This document shows positions 1 through 12,620 of a stretch of DNA of 64,000 nucleotides, piece by piece. The position numbers and the translations under genes are program-made. The DNA comes from Pholis gunnellus (taxonomy: Eukaryota > Chordata > Actinopteri > Perciformes > Pholidae). Positions within the stretch are counted from its first letter, which is position 1, and the number at the start of each line of letters is the position of its first letter. The stretch spans positions 8,160,915-8,224,914 of the forward strand of contig OU342817.1 of NCBI GenBank assembly GCA_910591455.2, in the 5' to 3' direction. The notes beneath the pieces are model-generated. The model was given only the letters and a program-made list of their open reading frames with translations. It was not told the origin of the DNA and ran no database searches.

Positions 1-2365
1 GAAACGGACCCAAAATGTTCCTGAAACTTAATTGTGACTTCATGAAAACTGTGCTAGCTATCAAAATGCCCATTTGGCTGAATAAAGTCCAGTGTTTTGT
101 CTACGTTTTAAACTTTGACTCATTTTTCTACGTTAAAGTATGGCTATTCAATATGGGCCCAAATTTAAATGGGTTTTTTTGCTCTCTTCACGCCAAAATC
201 TCATTCAAGTTTTTCGCGATTTTCAGGAAAACGGCTGGGCAAATCTCTGAGAAAAGTCATAGCACATGATTTCAGATCAGGCCGCACGTTTTGATGTATT
301 TTTTGTACTTTTGCCCGGAAGAATATGATTATCATTAAGCCCGCAGGATTATAGTCAGTCAGTGTGCTTTGGCACCGGCAGTTTCACTGCCTTTGTGCCA
401 CAAAGCCACACTGAATTAAGTATTATACATTTTACCTGCTTGTGCTGTCTGTTACTTGACAGTCACATTAGATCACTTGTTCTGGTTGATGAAAATTAAC
501 AAAAATGTTTTACTTGTATCGCCATGGGAGAACTGAACTGACATCTTACAATTGCAAACAAAGTGAACTTTAACATATTTAATTCTGGTGGCGAATAAAG
601 GTTGATAGTCAAAAAGTAAAAAAAATCTCCTTTTACTAACCAGCATGTCTATGAATGCACAATATGTGACAGTGTCGGCTCTTCCTTCACATTTCAGGTC
701 AAGCTGATCACATGACCAGTCTCTCAGCTTTTTACCCTCCCTTTCCATCATCTTCCTGTCATCCCCTGCTGCTCACCATCCCCCTTTCCCCCTGTAAGCT
801 GACACAGCGCCTTGAAACATTAGCAGCTTTCTTCCTAATAGGATCTTGTGGGCTTAAATTGTCATCTGATAAAACTAAGGAGCTTGATAGCTATGCAGCA
901 CCCTCTTAACCAATTTGTACTCAATTAGGATAATGGAGAAACAAGCAAAGAGGGACAGCTTTAATATATTAATGTGATAAAATGATTATCAATTTCCCTT
1001 GCCTACGACTTGGGTGGTATTAGAAGCGGTCTCATATATATATAAGCCATTAATGCAGTGGGCCAGAAAGTAAAGGATATCAGAAATATTTAAATTAGAT
1101 CTAAGAATATTTTAAATGTTATCTGTGTGCAGTGGCTTAGTATGTACAAATGTCCAAATACAAATGTAAGAGCAGACATTTTGACTGATTGCATGTAGGT
1201 GTTTAGATTCATGGCCCTTGCATGCATTGTACATGCTGGCGCACTAAAACACTCATTCATATTAATTACAACCGTTTTGTTTGTGCTATGACATGTCAAA
1301 ATGTTCACCAGATATATTCCCTGCAATTTAAAGAGGTACTCTAGTTTTAGTATTTAGTACTTCCACAAAGTGGGGTTGCAAGAAACAAATTACAAAAAGA
1401 ATGGTCAAAAGCGAAGCAGCAGAGGCCTATTAGCCAACCTGTTTGTGCCTGGTATGAGTTAAGCTTCAAAAGCCTTGGATACTACATCTCCCACAATGCA
1501 ACTTGAAAGCCTCTTTATATCAGGTTTCACCTGCCCACAACTTAACTCCCACACATGCCCATGTCCAGTTTTTAACGCAGGATTTCTGTTAAGAATTGAT
1601 GCATACTTTTGCTTGATGTCTGTAAACTCTTTATTTGGAGTTCAGCCTTTTGATTTTCATTGACTTCAAAGAAACCCCAACAATGAAATGATTACCTCCT
1701 GATAATTCTGTTAAGATTTTTATGTTGGTCGAGATAATTAATGCGATACCTCAAACTTTTCTGACAGGGAAGAAATGTATTGAGTGGATACAAAATGTTC
1801 TTGACATCAACTGAATGTACAGAATCTCTAGCAATGAATCTTCTCAGTTGCATCACTAATCAATTGGACTAATTATCATCCTCTAAGTCCATAGACTGTC
1901 TTATGGAGACTGTCTTATGGTGTCAGCTTACTAAGGCAATTAATGCTGCTTTTAATGTCTTGATTTACTAGAATATTTAAAAATTCTGGTACAAAAAGAT
2001 ATGAAATGAAGGCACACAATAGAAAACCCAAAACTTACACTCATTTAAAAAAAAATGGCAATACCTTAATAATCAACGAATACAATTTTTGAATGACATT
2101 TTTTGTTTTCATGCATGTACTGAAAGTTAGAGAAAGGTGGGTCTGCAAGACATTATACACTGCTGACTTTCTTTAGTCACCATATTACAACAACATAAAG
2201 CAAGGCAAATCATTGCTAGAGGGGCATCTTTAGGTTTATTATTATATTTATCGCGTGGCAAATCTTGTCATTTACAGGCGAAAGTAATGTGCTTTGTAGT
2301 CTCTGCTTTTTAGCAAAACAACCTTGAGAGCCAAGCAAAGTTGCTGAGCCAAAGCCACTTAACAC
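1..2365. other. Gene-free AT-rich flank
   Basis: I see no exon, RNA gene or recognisable repeat here. The short open frames have neither homology-like composition nor plausible splice partners. It is AT-rich ordinary intergenic DNA ending at the target duplication of the hAT-like element. Confidence 0.5.
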
Positions 2366-3575
2366 TAAGGTTGGGTACCGAAACCCGGTGCCAATATGGA
2401 ACCGGTACCTATACGACCGATACCTACCGGACCGAAACGCAACGCAGATTTCGGTGCTTCTTTTCGGTGCCTGAGCCGATTGAAATAAATTTTTTTAACA
2501 CTACTCTGATGACTCCGTCCTGGCAGCAGGTAACGATAGCTACCGTTTGTATAGCTACAGCAGCTAGCTAGCCATCAACCTTTTAACAGAGAAAATGCCG
2601 AAAGGTAAACGGTCAAAAGTGTGGCTGTTTTTATTTTGAAAGTCCGTTGCTCACTGGCAGCGGTGGAGGAATGGAGACTACTGGACATCGCTGTGGTAAA
2701 GTCAGCAGACACTCAGGTCTCCGTGGTCAACTCAGCAGACACTTAGATGTTAGTGACCTATACGCTGAAATTCACGGTAAACACATTCAAACGGCACAGA
2801 TCGGGAGCGAGCGAAGGACTTTGAAAGTTAGCGGAAAGATTTAACGTGAGACAACATCCGGTTTCTTCAGAGGAACATCCGATTTTCAGAATAAGATGCC
2901 AACAAAGTATGAATTAAATTCACATTAAGTATAAAACATGCTACCTGCATCTCGTGAGTTAAAGGGAAAATACACCTACATTGTGCGTAAGTGTGTCTTT
3001 ATTCTTTGATCGCTGGGTAACCATCATCACCTCTGAGTTACAGCATTATATTGATGAACAGTAGGGCTGCATTCACATGCTCTGTCATGAAGACGACACA
3101 CATTTAGATGAAACGTGCTGAAACATTGTATTCCTGTTGCACAGCAGTGGAACGTTTCACATGAAGTCACACACTGAGCACAGATAGTGAAGAGATATAA
3201 CTGCTACTGTGTAAAGGGAATACTGCTGTTAAAAAGAACCTTATTTGTTTAAAGTGTTTGCAAACCAAATGTTATTGCACTTTTGTTCATATAGCAGTAC
3301 TTTTAAAATAAAAGTGCACAATACTCTACCTTTGAATTCATTATTGAACTTTGCCATAACAATGAGATTAATCGCAAAAATTCCACGCGATTAAAAATTG
3401 TAATCGTTGCCCAGCACTAATATGTATAGTATACTTTAAACAGTTAAATATATTGTTAAATTTGACTTGGCAATAAAAAAAGTATCGGTTCAGGCACCGT
3501 TTAGGCACCGGTATCGTTTTAAAAGTATCGTTTTAGCACCGGTATCGGAAAAAACCCAAACGATACCCATCCCTA
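2366..3575. mobile_element. hAT-type DNA transposon, non-autonomous or decayed, with 8-bp target duplication
   Basis: The left end begins TAAGGTTGGGTACCG and the reverse complement of the right end begins TAGGGATGGGTATCG, so the termini are imperfect inverted repeats. Both sides are flanked by the same octamer CTTAACAC (2358-2365 and 3576-3583); 8-bp target duplications are diagnostic of the hAT superfamily. The subterminal parts are rich in repeated ACCGGTA/CGATACC blocks. Near 2595 a short frame reads MPKGKRSKVWLFLF and then stops; this resembles the start of a BED-finger hAT transposase, so the copy may descend from a coding element, but no intact transposase remains. At about 3340-3419 lies the end of a second hAT-like family (reverse complement starts TAGTGCTGGGCAACG), suggesting nesting or a chimaera. 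The extra A before both octamers makes the exact edge uncertain by one base. Confidence 0.8.
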
Positions 3576-3655
3576 CTTAACACACACCATTCTGCTCATA
3601 GAAATCATTGGCAATACAGCCCTGTTAATAAAATCTAGTACAAGGAAAAACAACA

Positions 3656-3720
3656 TGTATGCATGCATGTATGTATGTATGTGTCCGTTTGCATGTATGT
3701 ATATGTATATAATAATATAA
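3656..3720. repeat. Imperfect (TATG)n microsatellite
   Basis: Run of TATG/CATG tetranucleotides followed by a TATA-rich tail, just outside the hAT-like element. Confidence 0.7.
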
Positions 3721-5976
3721 TAAATCCTTGATAACTCTTCCTGAAACTCTTAAAAACTTGTCTGAATTCTGGGCAAGGGACTAACCCTAATGATAAAAGA
3801 CATACAATTAGTTTGAATAAAGGCAAACTACCATTAAAAGGGTGTGAGTGTTCAACGAATAATAACATAATATAATAAAATAAATCAGTATGCTCTCATT
3901 GTGGCGTGGTTGATGCTTGATAATAGTACTATCTGCAGAAAATGTCCAGGTTGGATTTTTTTTGTCTAGCGTGCAAAGAACTCCTAAATATATCATCAGA
4001 TAGGAAGAGTGAGGTCAGAGAAAATCTCGAAGTCTTTAGACTGATTAAGGATGGGATTGATCTCTGCAACACCTACTGTAGCTGCCCCAGCTTTGGCTGG
4101 GCCAGCTGGCAGAAGAGAAACTTGCAGGCTGTAGGATAAAACGTCCCCAATGTCCCCAACCCAATCCTACTGTGAACGATCAGAGGCTCAGCAACTAGAT
4201 TATTCTTCAAAAAATGCAATGTTATTTGTTATGTATTTATTTGACACAATATGGTTGCATGTCACACAATTGAAAAAGGTTAAGGGGTGATAAGAACTGT
4301 GTTCAATATTAGTCTTGTCCACTATTTGCTTGTGTTTTCATCAATTAGGTCAAATAGAGGATTGTGTCTTTACATTGCATCTCGACAGCTGTACTATAAA
4401 CTCATTGCTTTTTTGGCTAGGGTATGAAAAATGAAGCATCAGAAATCAGATGATAATTATTATTATTAAACTATTTATAGTAACTCATTCTAGTTCGACA
4501 AATTAGGAAACATTAGCTTTTATTTTCTTCCACAAAATAATATAATACAATCAAATTTGCTTTGAACACGTGATTCACGTCTGTTTTATTTAATTTCATT
4601 ATTAAATGCTGCTCATAAAGAGTTAAGTGCCTACTTGAATACAACTATTTTTTGAATACAAGTCTTTACAGTGTGTACCCATTCAAGTTAAAAGTCCATC
4701 TCTGTGTCTTTTCTCCCTTACATTGTCTATAATGAAGGGATTAGCAAAAACTCAGTACGAGCCATTATCTTTCAGACAATAGATTTTTTGAAAGAAAGTC
4801 TTGTTGAGGCTTCATTAGCAATGGCCTCCCTCTGTGGTCTGAATGCAGGACACATTTGGAGCAATTACTTGACCAGAAAACAACTGTCAGTCATTCTTAA
4901 AGGGGAAGGATTCCAATTAATAAACCTCTTAAACCCTTTGGTTTTACTACCATTCCCCTGGAAGCTTTGGTGTCTTGTGTGGTTAAGGAGAGTTTTGTCA
5001 GGAGAGAAAGACATTACATGTGCTTGTTGCACAGGACTCCAACGGTAGGTCCTTTGCTCACTTGCGTGCAGGGGATTTCAAGGACTTAACTGGGAGTAAC
5101 AAGTGCCTACAGTAGATATTGTTAGTGTCATTCGGCAACTTATGGACTACAGAGACACCATGTATATAGCGTAGCCTGTGGTAGGAACCTGAAAGAAGGT
5201 AAGATTACTTGATGTACTTATGTACTGTGCATTCTGTCAATTGTGTCTTTTGATGCATGTGTTTCCATAATGCTCATTGGAATTCAATAAAGTAAAATAT
5301 TGTATAAGTGCAGCTTGCATTTGGTGCCTCTCATGATGTTCTCAAATGACGCTGGGTGGATTCCAAACTAAATTAACTGCATACTTATGTAACAACTTTT
5401 AAAATGCTGAGATATAAAATGTTAAAGTAAACAATGATGGGAATCAGACTTGAGAATTTGATTGTTTTTTCTAGACACTATAAGCTCAACGTATTCTTCA
5501 TTTGTTCACTTTTGAATTCTTCCTACATCTTAGTTTTGTATGTGTGTTCTGAACAACACATGTGATTATTCATCATAATGGAAATTATACTAACACAGCA
5601 TAGCTTAGTGAAGTTTCTTTTGGAGGAAAAAGCAAGATAGTCACACTCATTATTTAAAGTGATCTATCTTAATAATCAAAACAAGGGAACCTGCTTACTA
5701 ATGCAGATATTACATTGGCATGACTAATGTCTAATGTTATGTCTTGTTTATTTTCTCTCATTCCCTTGCAGATAAAGATGTGAATTGGTTCGGCTTTTGT
5801 GTAAACAATATATTCAGTCTCCTTGAAGGATACGGCCCTCACGCTTCACATAAATCTGCTCTATTTCACGTGAAGCAGAACAATAGCTCTGTACAACAAC
5901 TGCCCTGCTTTGTCACACTTGGTAGCATTTTGCTTTTTTCTGACAAAGAAGAGAAAAGGTGTCTCAAAAGGCTCGA
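3721..5976. other. Upstream region and probable 5' UTR of the retinal homeobox gene
   Basis: No coding exon is seen. The last 200 bp before the rx start codon are the likely promoter-proximal/5' UTR part. They contain a SOX-like AGAACAATAG at about 5877-5886 and a FOX-like GTAAACAATA near 5802. A pyrimidine-rich TTCCCTTGCAG near 5762-5772 could be the acceptor of an intron within the 5' UTR; no upstream non-coding exon could be fixed. Confidence 0.35.
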
Positions 5977-8900
5977 ATGCATTTGTCAATGGATACCCTG
6001 GGAATAGTGGACGATAGTTGCCTGGACAACTATGACTTGGCAAAAGGTGCTGGGTCAAGCGGTGGAGGCAGGGTCCACAGCATTGATGTTATACTGGGAT
6101 TCACTAAAGACCAGGACCCTTTACTCCATTCGGAAGGGGATGATGACAGTAAAAAAAACAACGGAGAAACCGCACAGCACCCTGAGAAGCAGCTCCCCCT
6201 GGATCCCTATGGGCACCTTCCAGAACTGGGTGACAGCTCCCAACATTCTTCCTACCATGGTGAGTCCTTTCAGAAAAGAAACTATTAGGCACAGAAACTC
6301 TTTTAATACAGGACCATAATGGAGGTTTTATCTTAAGCTGTACAACAAGCGGAAGTAGAGCTGTAAGGTTGTCATCGTGTTATATGTCCGGTTTAAAACA
6401 CTTTACTCCCACACAGTTTTTTTCCCAAAAGTATTTGACCAGTGACCTTCTATAAAAAAGTTCAAGTGTTACCTTTTATCAACTACTCTCATGATGAGTT
6501 ATTTGGTTGTCTGAAAGGACAGTCATGCAAAGTATGTAAATATAACTAGCACTTAAACTTATACATTCAAAATAAGCAATAATGGTAGCAGTTTTGGTGA
6601 GTGGAAAAGGGGAAGCATAGTACTGAATTTTTTTGAATTTATATTTGTTCGCTTCATCTACAGAGATAGAACAATTCATTTTTCAGGGATGTAGTTTGAT
6701 GCCGATCGGACTCTCACATTGCAGTACGACAACAGAAATACAAAGGCAGCTGAAATAATAGCAAACGTCTTTTAGTTCCCTAGTAATGTTTGTTTCCCAC
6801 TCTCATGAGTGTCCCATGCTACTCTGCTGAATCCTCATTTTCCAATTAATCTTATGTTGCTTTAAAGTTAGAAAAACACATTTACAATATCTGACAATAT
6901 CACTCTACCTGCTTATTCTAAAATGTAATTTAATCTATATGAAGGTTGTTCTGAGTTAAATAATTAAAACCAAGTCGCAATTTTTATGGCTTCAAAGTTA
7001 CTGTATATCGAACATAACGGTTACAAGGCTTCATTTATTTTCATTTGTACAAGACTTTGTAACCGTTGGTAACTTTGAGATGTTGGGCAAATTTAAAATA
7101 ATGTTCTGTGGATGGTGTTTCTGTTACAGCTACTTGTAGCTAAAAATCGTTTTAAAGCCTGGGACAGACATAACACTTCAGCTGCTGTATGCTTACATGA
7201 TCTAAAGCAACATTGCTATACTTTTTGACATAATCTATGGACATGAAGCCATTTTTAAAAATCAATATAATCACTGCTGTAATGTATTGCTGTAGAATAA
7301 TGGACATGATCAATCGCAACTCATATCCACTCTCAGTGGCCATGCATTAAGCTGGCCTGCAATTCATGTGTCTTGAGTACACCTGATAACTGCAGATTTT
7401 GTAATAACCCAGAGACACAATCATCATGTAGGGTGTAATAAAGAATGACTGTCTTAATATTGCCTGGTATATGGCATATTAACGTAGCTACAACCTACGA
7501 AAAAACGTACTGCTACTATTTAAGTGCTTCATACACCAAAGCAAGATTTTGTAAGACTTCTATATGGGTCTTGGGGCAAAATTTGCAAGAGTTTGATTTA
7601 GATCAATTTAGATATTCAGCTTATTTTTTTCCCACCACACTTGTGATGATCGAAATGATAATTTGCTCCATAAACATGGATAATATCGTAAACTACACAC
7701 TTCTATTAGGGTGCTTTATACCTGTAACCTGTACATATGTAATTATGACAAATGCCAAGGCCACAGTGACTCATTTGCTTAAAGAGTTTCATGTTTAATC
7801 CAGAGTTCCCTATATTACGGTCAATAATGATACAATGGACTGTGATGATGTGGAAAACAAATATTTTCTTCCATTCAGCAGAAAGCACAAGGAAAGTAAC
7901 TTTCAATTGGTATTAAAAGCCATCATACTGCTCTGTCTGTATTCATGGTGTACCCTTTAAAACATTCATGCTTTAAAGAATTCACAGACTAGCTGGAAAG
8001 CAAATTTTGCTCCATGGCATCATAATTTCAAGATCTGTTGACCATATTGCCTTAAAAGATTTGGAATGATTAACGAGCTTTGGTGCATCTCACTATTGGC
8101 TCACTTGCTCTAGTACATTCATGTTTTGGAAGACACAATCTGGACTATAACTGTTTACTCAACTTGTGCAGAAGCCATTAAGTCCCTTGTTAGATTAGAG
8201 GAGGCAGGGAATCATAGGTTTAACTGGTAGCATCTGTTACTATGATTACTGCGGGGGAAGAATTCAGTGAAAGACGTGATGTCATTTGGACTTGCCAAAC
8301 CCCTGGTGTTTGCAAGCCCTCAACTGTATAAAGGTCATCAGTCATTAAGCTGTTTTATCATGAGGAGAAGAGTGAAGATTTCACTTTTTGATCAGGCTGC
8401 AGGTTAAAAAGTTTCATCTGTGTTGAAATTATCAACAATCACACATAAGTAGAGGTGTTTTCTTCTGGTGACATATTTTTGTAATGCTTGTAACTACATT
8501 TCTGGTTGAAACAAGACATGACATGGTGATAAGTAATGTGGGGAGTGAGGAGATTTGTCCATAAAAAATCCAGGCAAGGAAAGTTCTTTGAACTTTGTGA
8601 ATCCCTATTATTTTGAGGTGTCAGTATGAATAATTGCTCACCGAGTTGTTTTTGGAAAACCAAAAGATGCTTTCAGGTGTCGCCACATTTTTTGCAATCA
8701 GAAGTGACACAAGAGGGTGGTACAACCAAATGCTGAATATCACATTTGTAGGCGTCCAAACGGCTACAGTTAACTTTCATGACCTGAAAACACCATGTGA
8801 AAGGGTTAAAGTTGAAAGACAAAACCGCAGACAACATCCAGACTGGACAAGGCTCTCAATCACAAGTTAACCACGCCCTAAACCATACCCTGCTTAATTG

Positions 8901-10710
8901 TCTATTTTACTCTAAATGGGATCATCTCTTACTAAATGCATATCATGTTGTATTGAAAAAGACTTAAAACTACTGATTGAGATCATCAACTTATGTTAAC
9001 AATGTTTACTGAGAAAATAATTCAAGTGAGAAGTAGGGTCATTTTCATATAGACTTATAGACAATCAGACTTCTTTTTGCAACCAGAGGAGTCACCCCCT
9101 GATGGCCATTAGAAAGAATGCAAGTTTAAGGCACTTCCGCATTGGCTTAATTTGTCAGAGCTGTAGGTTGTGTCCTACTCTATCCTTGTGGCCTTGCCAA
9201 CTTTTAGGACCTGCTTACTAGCTTGATACCAGTTATCACAAATAAACCGGGTAGAGCGGATCCCCCTACTTGGAAACAATGGATAAAGACAGAAGAGCTA
9301 ATCTAGATAATAGAAAAACTGTCGCATTGTTTGAGATTGCAAGAAGCACAGATGGAAGAAAAGTGGGGGGACATGGACATTATCCAGGACCCAAAACAGT
9401 GATGAACACTACGGAAAGTACAGCTGATCTAGTGGATCGAACTCAGAGGATGCATAGACTAAAACCTCCCAAACATAAACCGTTTCCCTTTTTATTTTAT
9501 TCGTATATTTGTTTGTTTAAAAAATGAATTAACGGATGTGTTAAAGGATATACTTTTTCTTGCATCTTATACATCATACTATATGTATCCTTTCATGTTC
9601 ATTTTAGAATCTGACCTATTCTCCGGTGACAAGTGTGATGAAGAAATGAGTAACCTGCAGAAGGAAGTGGACGATGCTGAGGAGTCTCCAGAGGCCGTTA
9701 CAGAGGAAGAGCACACTAAAAAAAAACACAGAAGAAACCGGACCACCTTCACCACCTATCAACTACACGAGCTGGAGCGAGCCTTCGAGAAGTCCCACTA
9801 TCCGGACGTCTATAGCCGTGAGGAGTTGGCAATGAAGGTTAACTTGCCTGAAGTTCGTGTTCAGGTAGGGGCTATATGATATTCTAATGGTATGAGGTGT
9901 TGGTACAAAGTCATGGTATTGGTATTGGTTATATGGTTACTGAGCAGAAAATGGCAGCTTAAAGTTATGGACAATTAGCCCTCAAATGCAGAATAATTTA
10001 TAATTCAACAGAACACAATTTATTAAACATTTTATCATAATTGTTTTCCATACTTTATGCTGCACCCAGCCGTAAAAACAGTCTGTACAGTTTTGGGACA
10101 AATAAGGTTTAATCTGGAACACTTCTCATAAAACCACTTTTCCAAAATTAGTTTGACTAAGTTTATCTAAATGTTACTTATATGTATATAAATATTTTTA
10201 TGATGAATGATTTTTGCTATTATGTCCCCATGCCTCACTGCACCAATTCTTAATTAATTTATCTGTATTCAGGTGTGGTTCCAGAACCGAAGGGCCAAGT
10301 GGAGACGTCAAGAGAAGATGGACACTAGCACCATGAAGCTCCATGATTCCCCCATGTTATCGTTCAACCGTCCTCCGATGCCTCCTAACATGGGGCCAGG
10401 GGCCACCACTATGCCCCTTGATCCCTGGCTGACCTCGCCCATCTCCAGTGCTACACCTATGCATACCATTCCAGGGTACATGGGTTCACCGCAGGGCCTG
10501 CAGCCTGCCTATCCAAGCCATGGCTATCTCAACACCCCGCCTGGCATGGTCCAAGGTATGCAGCCAATGGGCCCTCCTTCCTACCAGTGCCCACCCAGCT
10601 TCAACGATAAATACCCGATGGAGGATGACAGGAGTTCGAGCATTGCAGCACTCAGGATGAAGGCCAAAGAGCACATTCAGTCAATGGATAAAACCTGGCA
10701 GCACATGTGA
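5977..10710 (+). CDS. rx: Retinal homeobox transcription factor (Rx/Rax, rx1/rx2 type), 3 exons
   Basis: Exons 5977-6259, 9608-9864 and 10273-10710 join in phase (GT-AG at each intron) to a 325-aa protein of normal Rx length. The start gives MHLSMDT, the usual Rx1/Rx2 N-terminus. The octapeptide HSIDVILG is at residues 34-41 (Groucho-type repressor contact), an acidic stretch at 105-130, and a paired-class homeodomain at 135-194 with Q50 (residue 184) and W48-F49-N51 of helix 3. The intron before VWFQNRR is at the position conserved in paired-class genes. Proline/methionine-rich Rx domain follows, then the OAR tail [16 protein letters not shown] (about 301-316). Rx proteins act in the nucleus to specify eye field and retinal stem/progenitor cells. 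The N-terminus and tail fit teleost rx1/rx2, not rx3; I cannot decide between rx1 and rx2. Confidence 0.96.
6993..7077. repeat. Compound inverted repeat in rx intron 1
   Basis: Outer arms CAAAGTTAC (6993-7001) and GTAACTTTG (7069-7077) and inner arms AACGGTTACAA (7016-7026) and TTGTAACCGTT (7057-7067) are both perfect. The left side has 14 extra bases between the arms and the right side has one, so the folded form has a one-sided bulge and a 30-base loop. Confidence 0.7.
9045..9170 (+). repeat. Teleost dispersed repeat (GCAACCAG..GGAGTCACCCCCTG family)
   Basis: The run around TTGCAACCAGAGGAGTCACC, GGCCATTAGAAAGAATG and AAGGCACTTCCGCATTGGCT matches a high-copy sequence I know from many percomorph genomes. 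Its edges and family name are not certain. Confidence 0.55.
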
Positions 10711-10839
10711 TCTGATGAGCCACCGGGGAGGGATTTTTGAGCTGCTCCCATGAATGTTTACAAACTGCTCTTCCACTGTTTGTTTCATGTACCCATAACG
10801 AGGACACGTGACATTTGATGGCTGACGCTTGAAAATAAA
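10711..10839 (+). terminator. 3' UTR and poly(A) signal of rx
   Basis: An AATAAA hexamer lies at 10834-10839, 124 bases after the stop codon. An A-run genomic tract follows at 10851. A longer 3' UTR using a later AATAAA near 11639 is possible. Confidence 0.6.
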
Positions 10840-10860
10840 CTTCATGTGATAAAAAAAAAA

Positions 10861-12380
10861 GATCACTTTAAATGTTTTAGCCCTCAGGAAAGAATTATCA
10901 AATCTCTGAGGGGCATTTATTTTGGTTTTGGAATAGACTCTTATTTAGAGAAAATCCTCAAGATGAATGTGTTAAACACTTTTGTGTCAACGTTAAGACC
11001 CATAAGATTTGACAGAACTAGCTCATTTCAAAAAGCTTGTTTTTGTTGCTAAAAAGGTAAGTTTCTACACATTTTACAATTCTAATGTGTTGATAACATG
11101 TCCTGCATTAGCTCTTAACTGTTCTAACCATGTTTATCAAACTAATTTATCAATAAAAAGTTATGAAAATATTGTTGTGACAGATATGTCACATCAGGCT
11201 TTTAAACTTATAAAGTCTCAGAAAAACCAATGTGACATATTTGTCACAATAAGTAAAATAGTAATGAGCTGCTCAATTGATTTTGCTGTTTCAATAATTT
11301 TTTTGTTGAAATACGTTCCGTTGTTGAATTTAAAAGACATTTAAACAAATGTAAACATAAAATAATGTCAAATTGATTCAATTATTAGTAACATGTATTA
11401 TGAAAGAATTTTTGCATATCAGTAAATAAAACACAAACAAACTAGATTTAACTATCCTAATTCGGTCCTTTTTCAAAGTAATTTCATTATTGTTTTTGCA
11501 GTGTGGTTTAGAATGAACGATGCAGTGTTCAGGATGCACTGAAGATCATCCAAGAACAAGACATTTTTGTCTTGTTTTTGCTTAAACCTAACCAGAAAAG
11601 TAAATTATTAAGTTTTGATATGTGTTGTGGAAATGCAAATAAAAAGGCATAACTTTGTTACTAAGAAAAAAAAAGGCCAAGTTGATTGATTTTCAAATGA
11701 GTAATACATTTATATGTAAACGGCCATTGTGACATATATGTAACATTTCAGATCTCTAGCTATAGGGGGTAGTATTTAGAAAATATTTTCAGAAATGTGT
11801 TCCATGCGGTCCATTTAGTCTGTTTTGTATTCCCTATAATTTTCCTTTAATGAAAAATTGGTTTGGGTTCTTATGGGTTAACTGAGTACATTTCTGATAC
11901 ATTTGAGACAGTCCTGGCAAACTGAAATATGAGAGGCTAAGAAGAGCCATGTGGTCAGAAGTAGCATCATTTGCGGTCTTAAATCCTTTTTATTGGAAAG
12001 AAAGATATTTTCGAAAAAATGTAATACCGACCCCAACTCTGTCTACATGAACCTGGTGTAATCCCCAGAAGTGACAATATCTTCATGAGGTTTAATGAAC
12101 ATGGTGCTGTGCTTTGGGCATTTGCTTGTATCTAGATTGTCAGAACTAGACAATGTTAGTATAAATTTGATTTGTGAAAAGAGGTTTTTCTCCCTTTGTC
12201 TCTTTTGTTGGGTTTTTTGTCTTTGTATTTTCAATCCATTTCCATCCCTGAACAGTGTAGTTATTGTTCAGAATTTTCCAGTATATTTTTGGGTCCTTTG
12301 TAAGCAAGTTTTGAATTTCAAAAAAACATCTCCCCAAATTTAAGTTTGATTCGGTTCAAAAGTGATATGTGTCTAATTTA
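10861..12380. other. AT-rich intergenic DNA 3' of rx
   Basis: No exon seen. It contains three copies of the palindromic TGTGACA-N4-TGTCACA element (separate entry). The rest is low-complexity AT-rich DNA. Confidence 0.5.
11176..11745. repeat. Three copies of TGTGACA-N4-TGTCACA palindrome
   Basis: Copies at 11176-11193 (centre GATA), 11231-11248 (centre TATT) and 11728-11745 (centre TATA, with one mismatch, TGTAACA, in the right arm). The first two have perfect 7-bp arms and start 55 bp apart. They contain TGACA/TGTCA half sites of the MEIS/PREP/TGIF type and TGTGA/TCACA half sites of the T-box type, so a dimeric factor site is one reading. A decayed small inverted-repeat transposon is another. 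Confidence 0.6.
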
Positions 12381-12389
12381 AATCATTAA

Positions 12390-12620
12390 ACTGGCCTTTT
12401 GGAGAGCATTGAGTCCTGATGGTGGAGGTTATCGGAAGTCACAGAGAGTAATCTGGCTCAGAGGCTAATTTAAACAGACAAGCATACCTCTTAACACCTA
12501 ATTACTGCTTTTAAAGCGATTAACCCCGGATTCTCAGCCATAGACAGAATGGCCTCAGCTGCCCCTGAAAAATCCTTTTCAAGACCTGCTTAACTTTGCT
12601 CCTCCCCTCAAGCCTGAACA
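12390..12620. promoter_or_regulatory. Candidate rx enhancer (homeodomain/Otx-site rich)
   Basis: Unlike its AT-rich surroundings this 230-bp stretch has balanced composition and clustered homeodomain sites: TAATCT at 12449, TAATTA at 12499, GATTA at 12518 and GGATT at 12528. Vertebrate Rx genes are known to be driven by Otx2/Sox2-bound conserved elements. Assignment here rests only on motif content and position 1.7 kb 3' of rx. Confidence 0.35.

Larger units (their letters stand above)
6260..9607 (+). other. Intron 1 of rx (3.35 kb)
   Basis: Opens GTGAGTCC and closes in ATTTTAG. It holds a compound inverted repeat at 6993-7077 and a teleost dispersed repeat near 9045-9170. No further exon is visible. 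AT-rich, with no other supported element. Confidence 0.8.

Noticed and set aside
4704..5048. 114-codon open frame on the plus strand upstream of rx
   Set aside because: No domain, signal or splice context; composition is that of AT-rich intergenic DNA.
8295..8325. Hairpin CTTGCCAAAC/GTTTGCAAG in rx intron 1
   Set aside because: Short imperfect stem with no supporting features.
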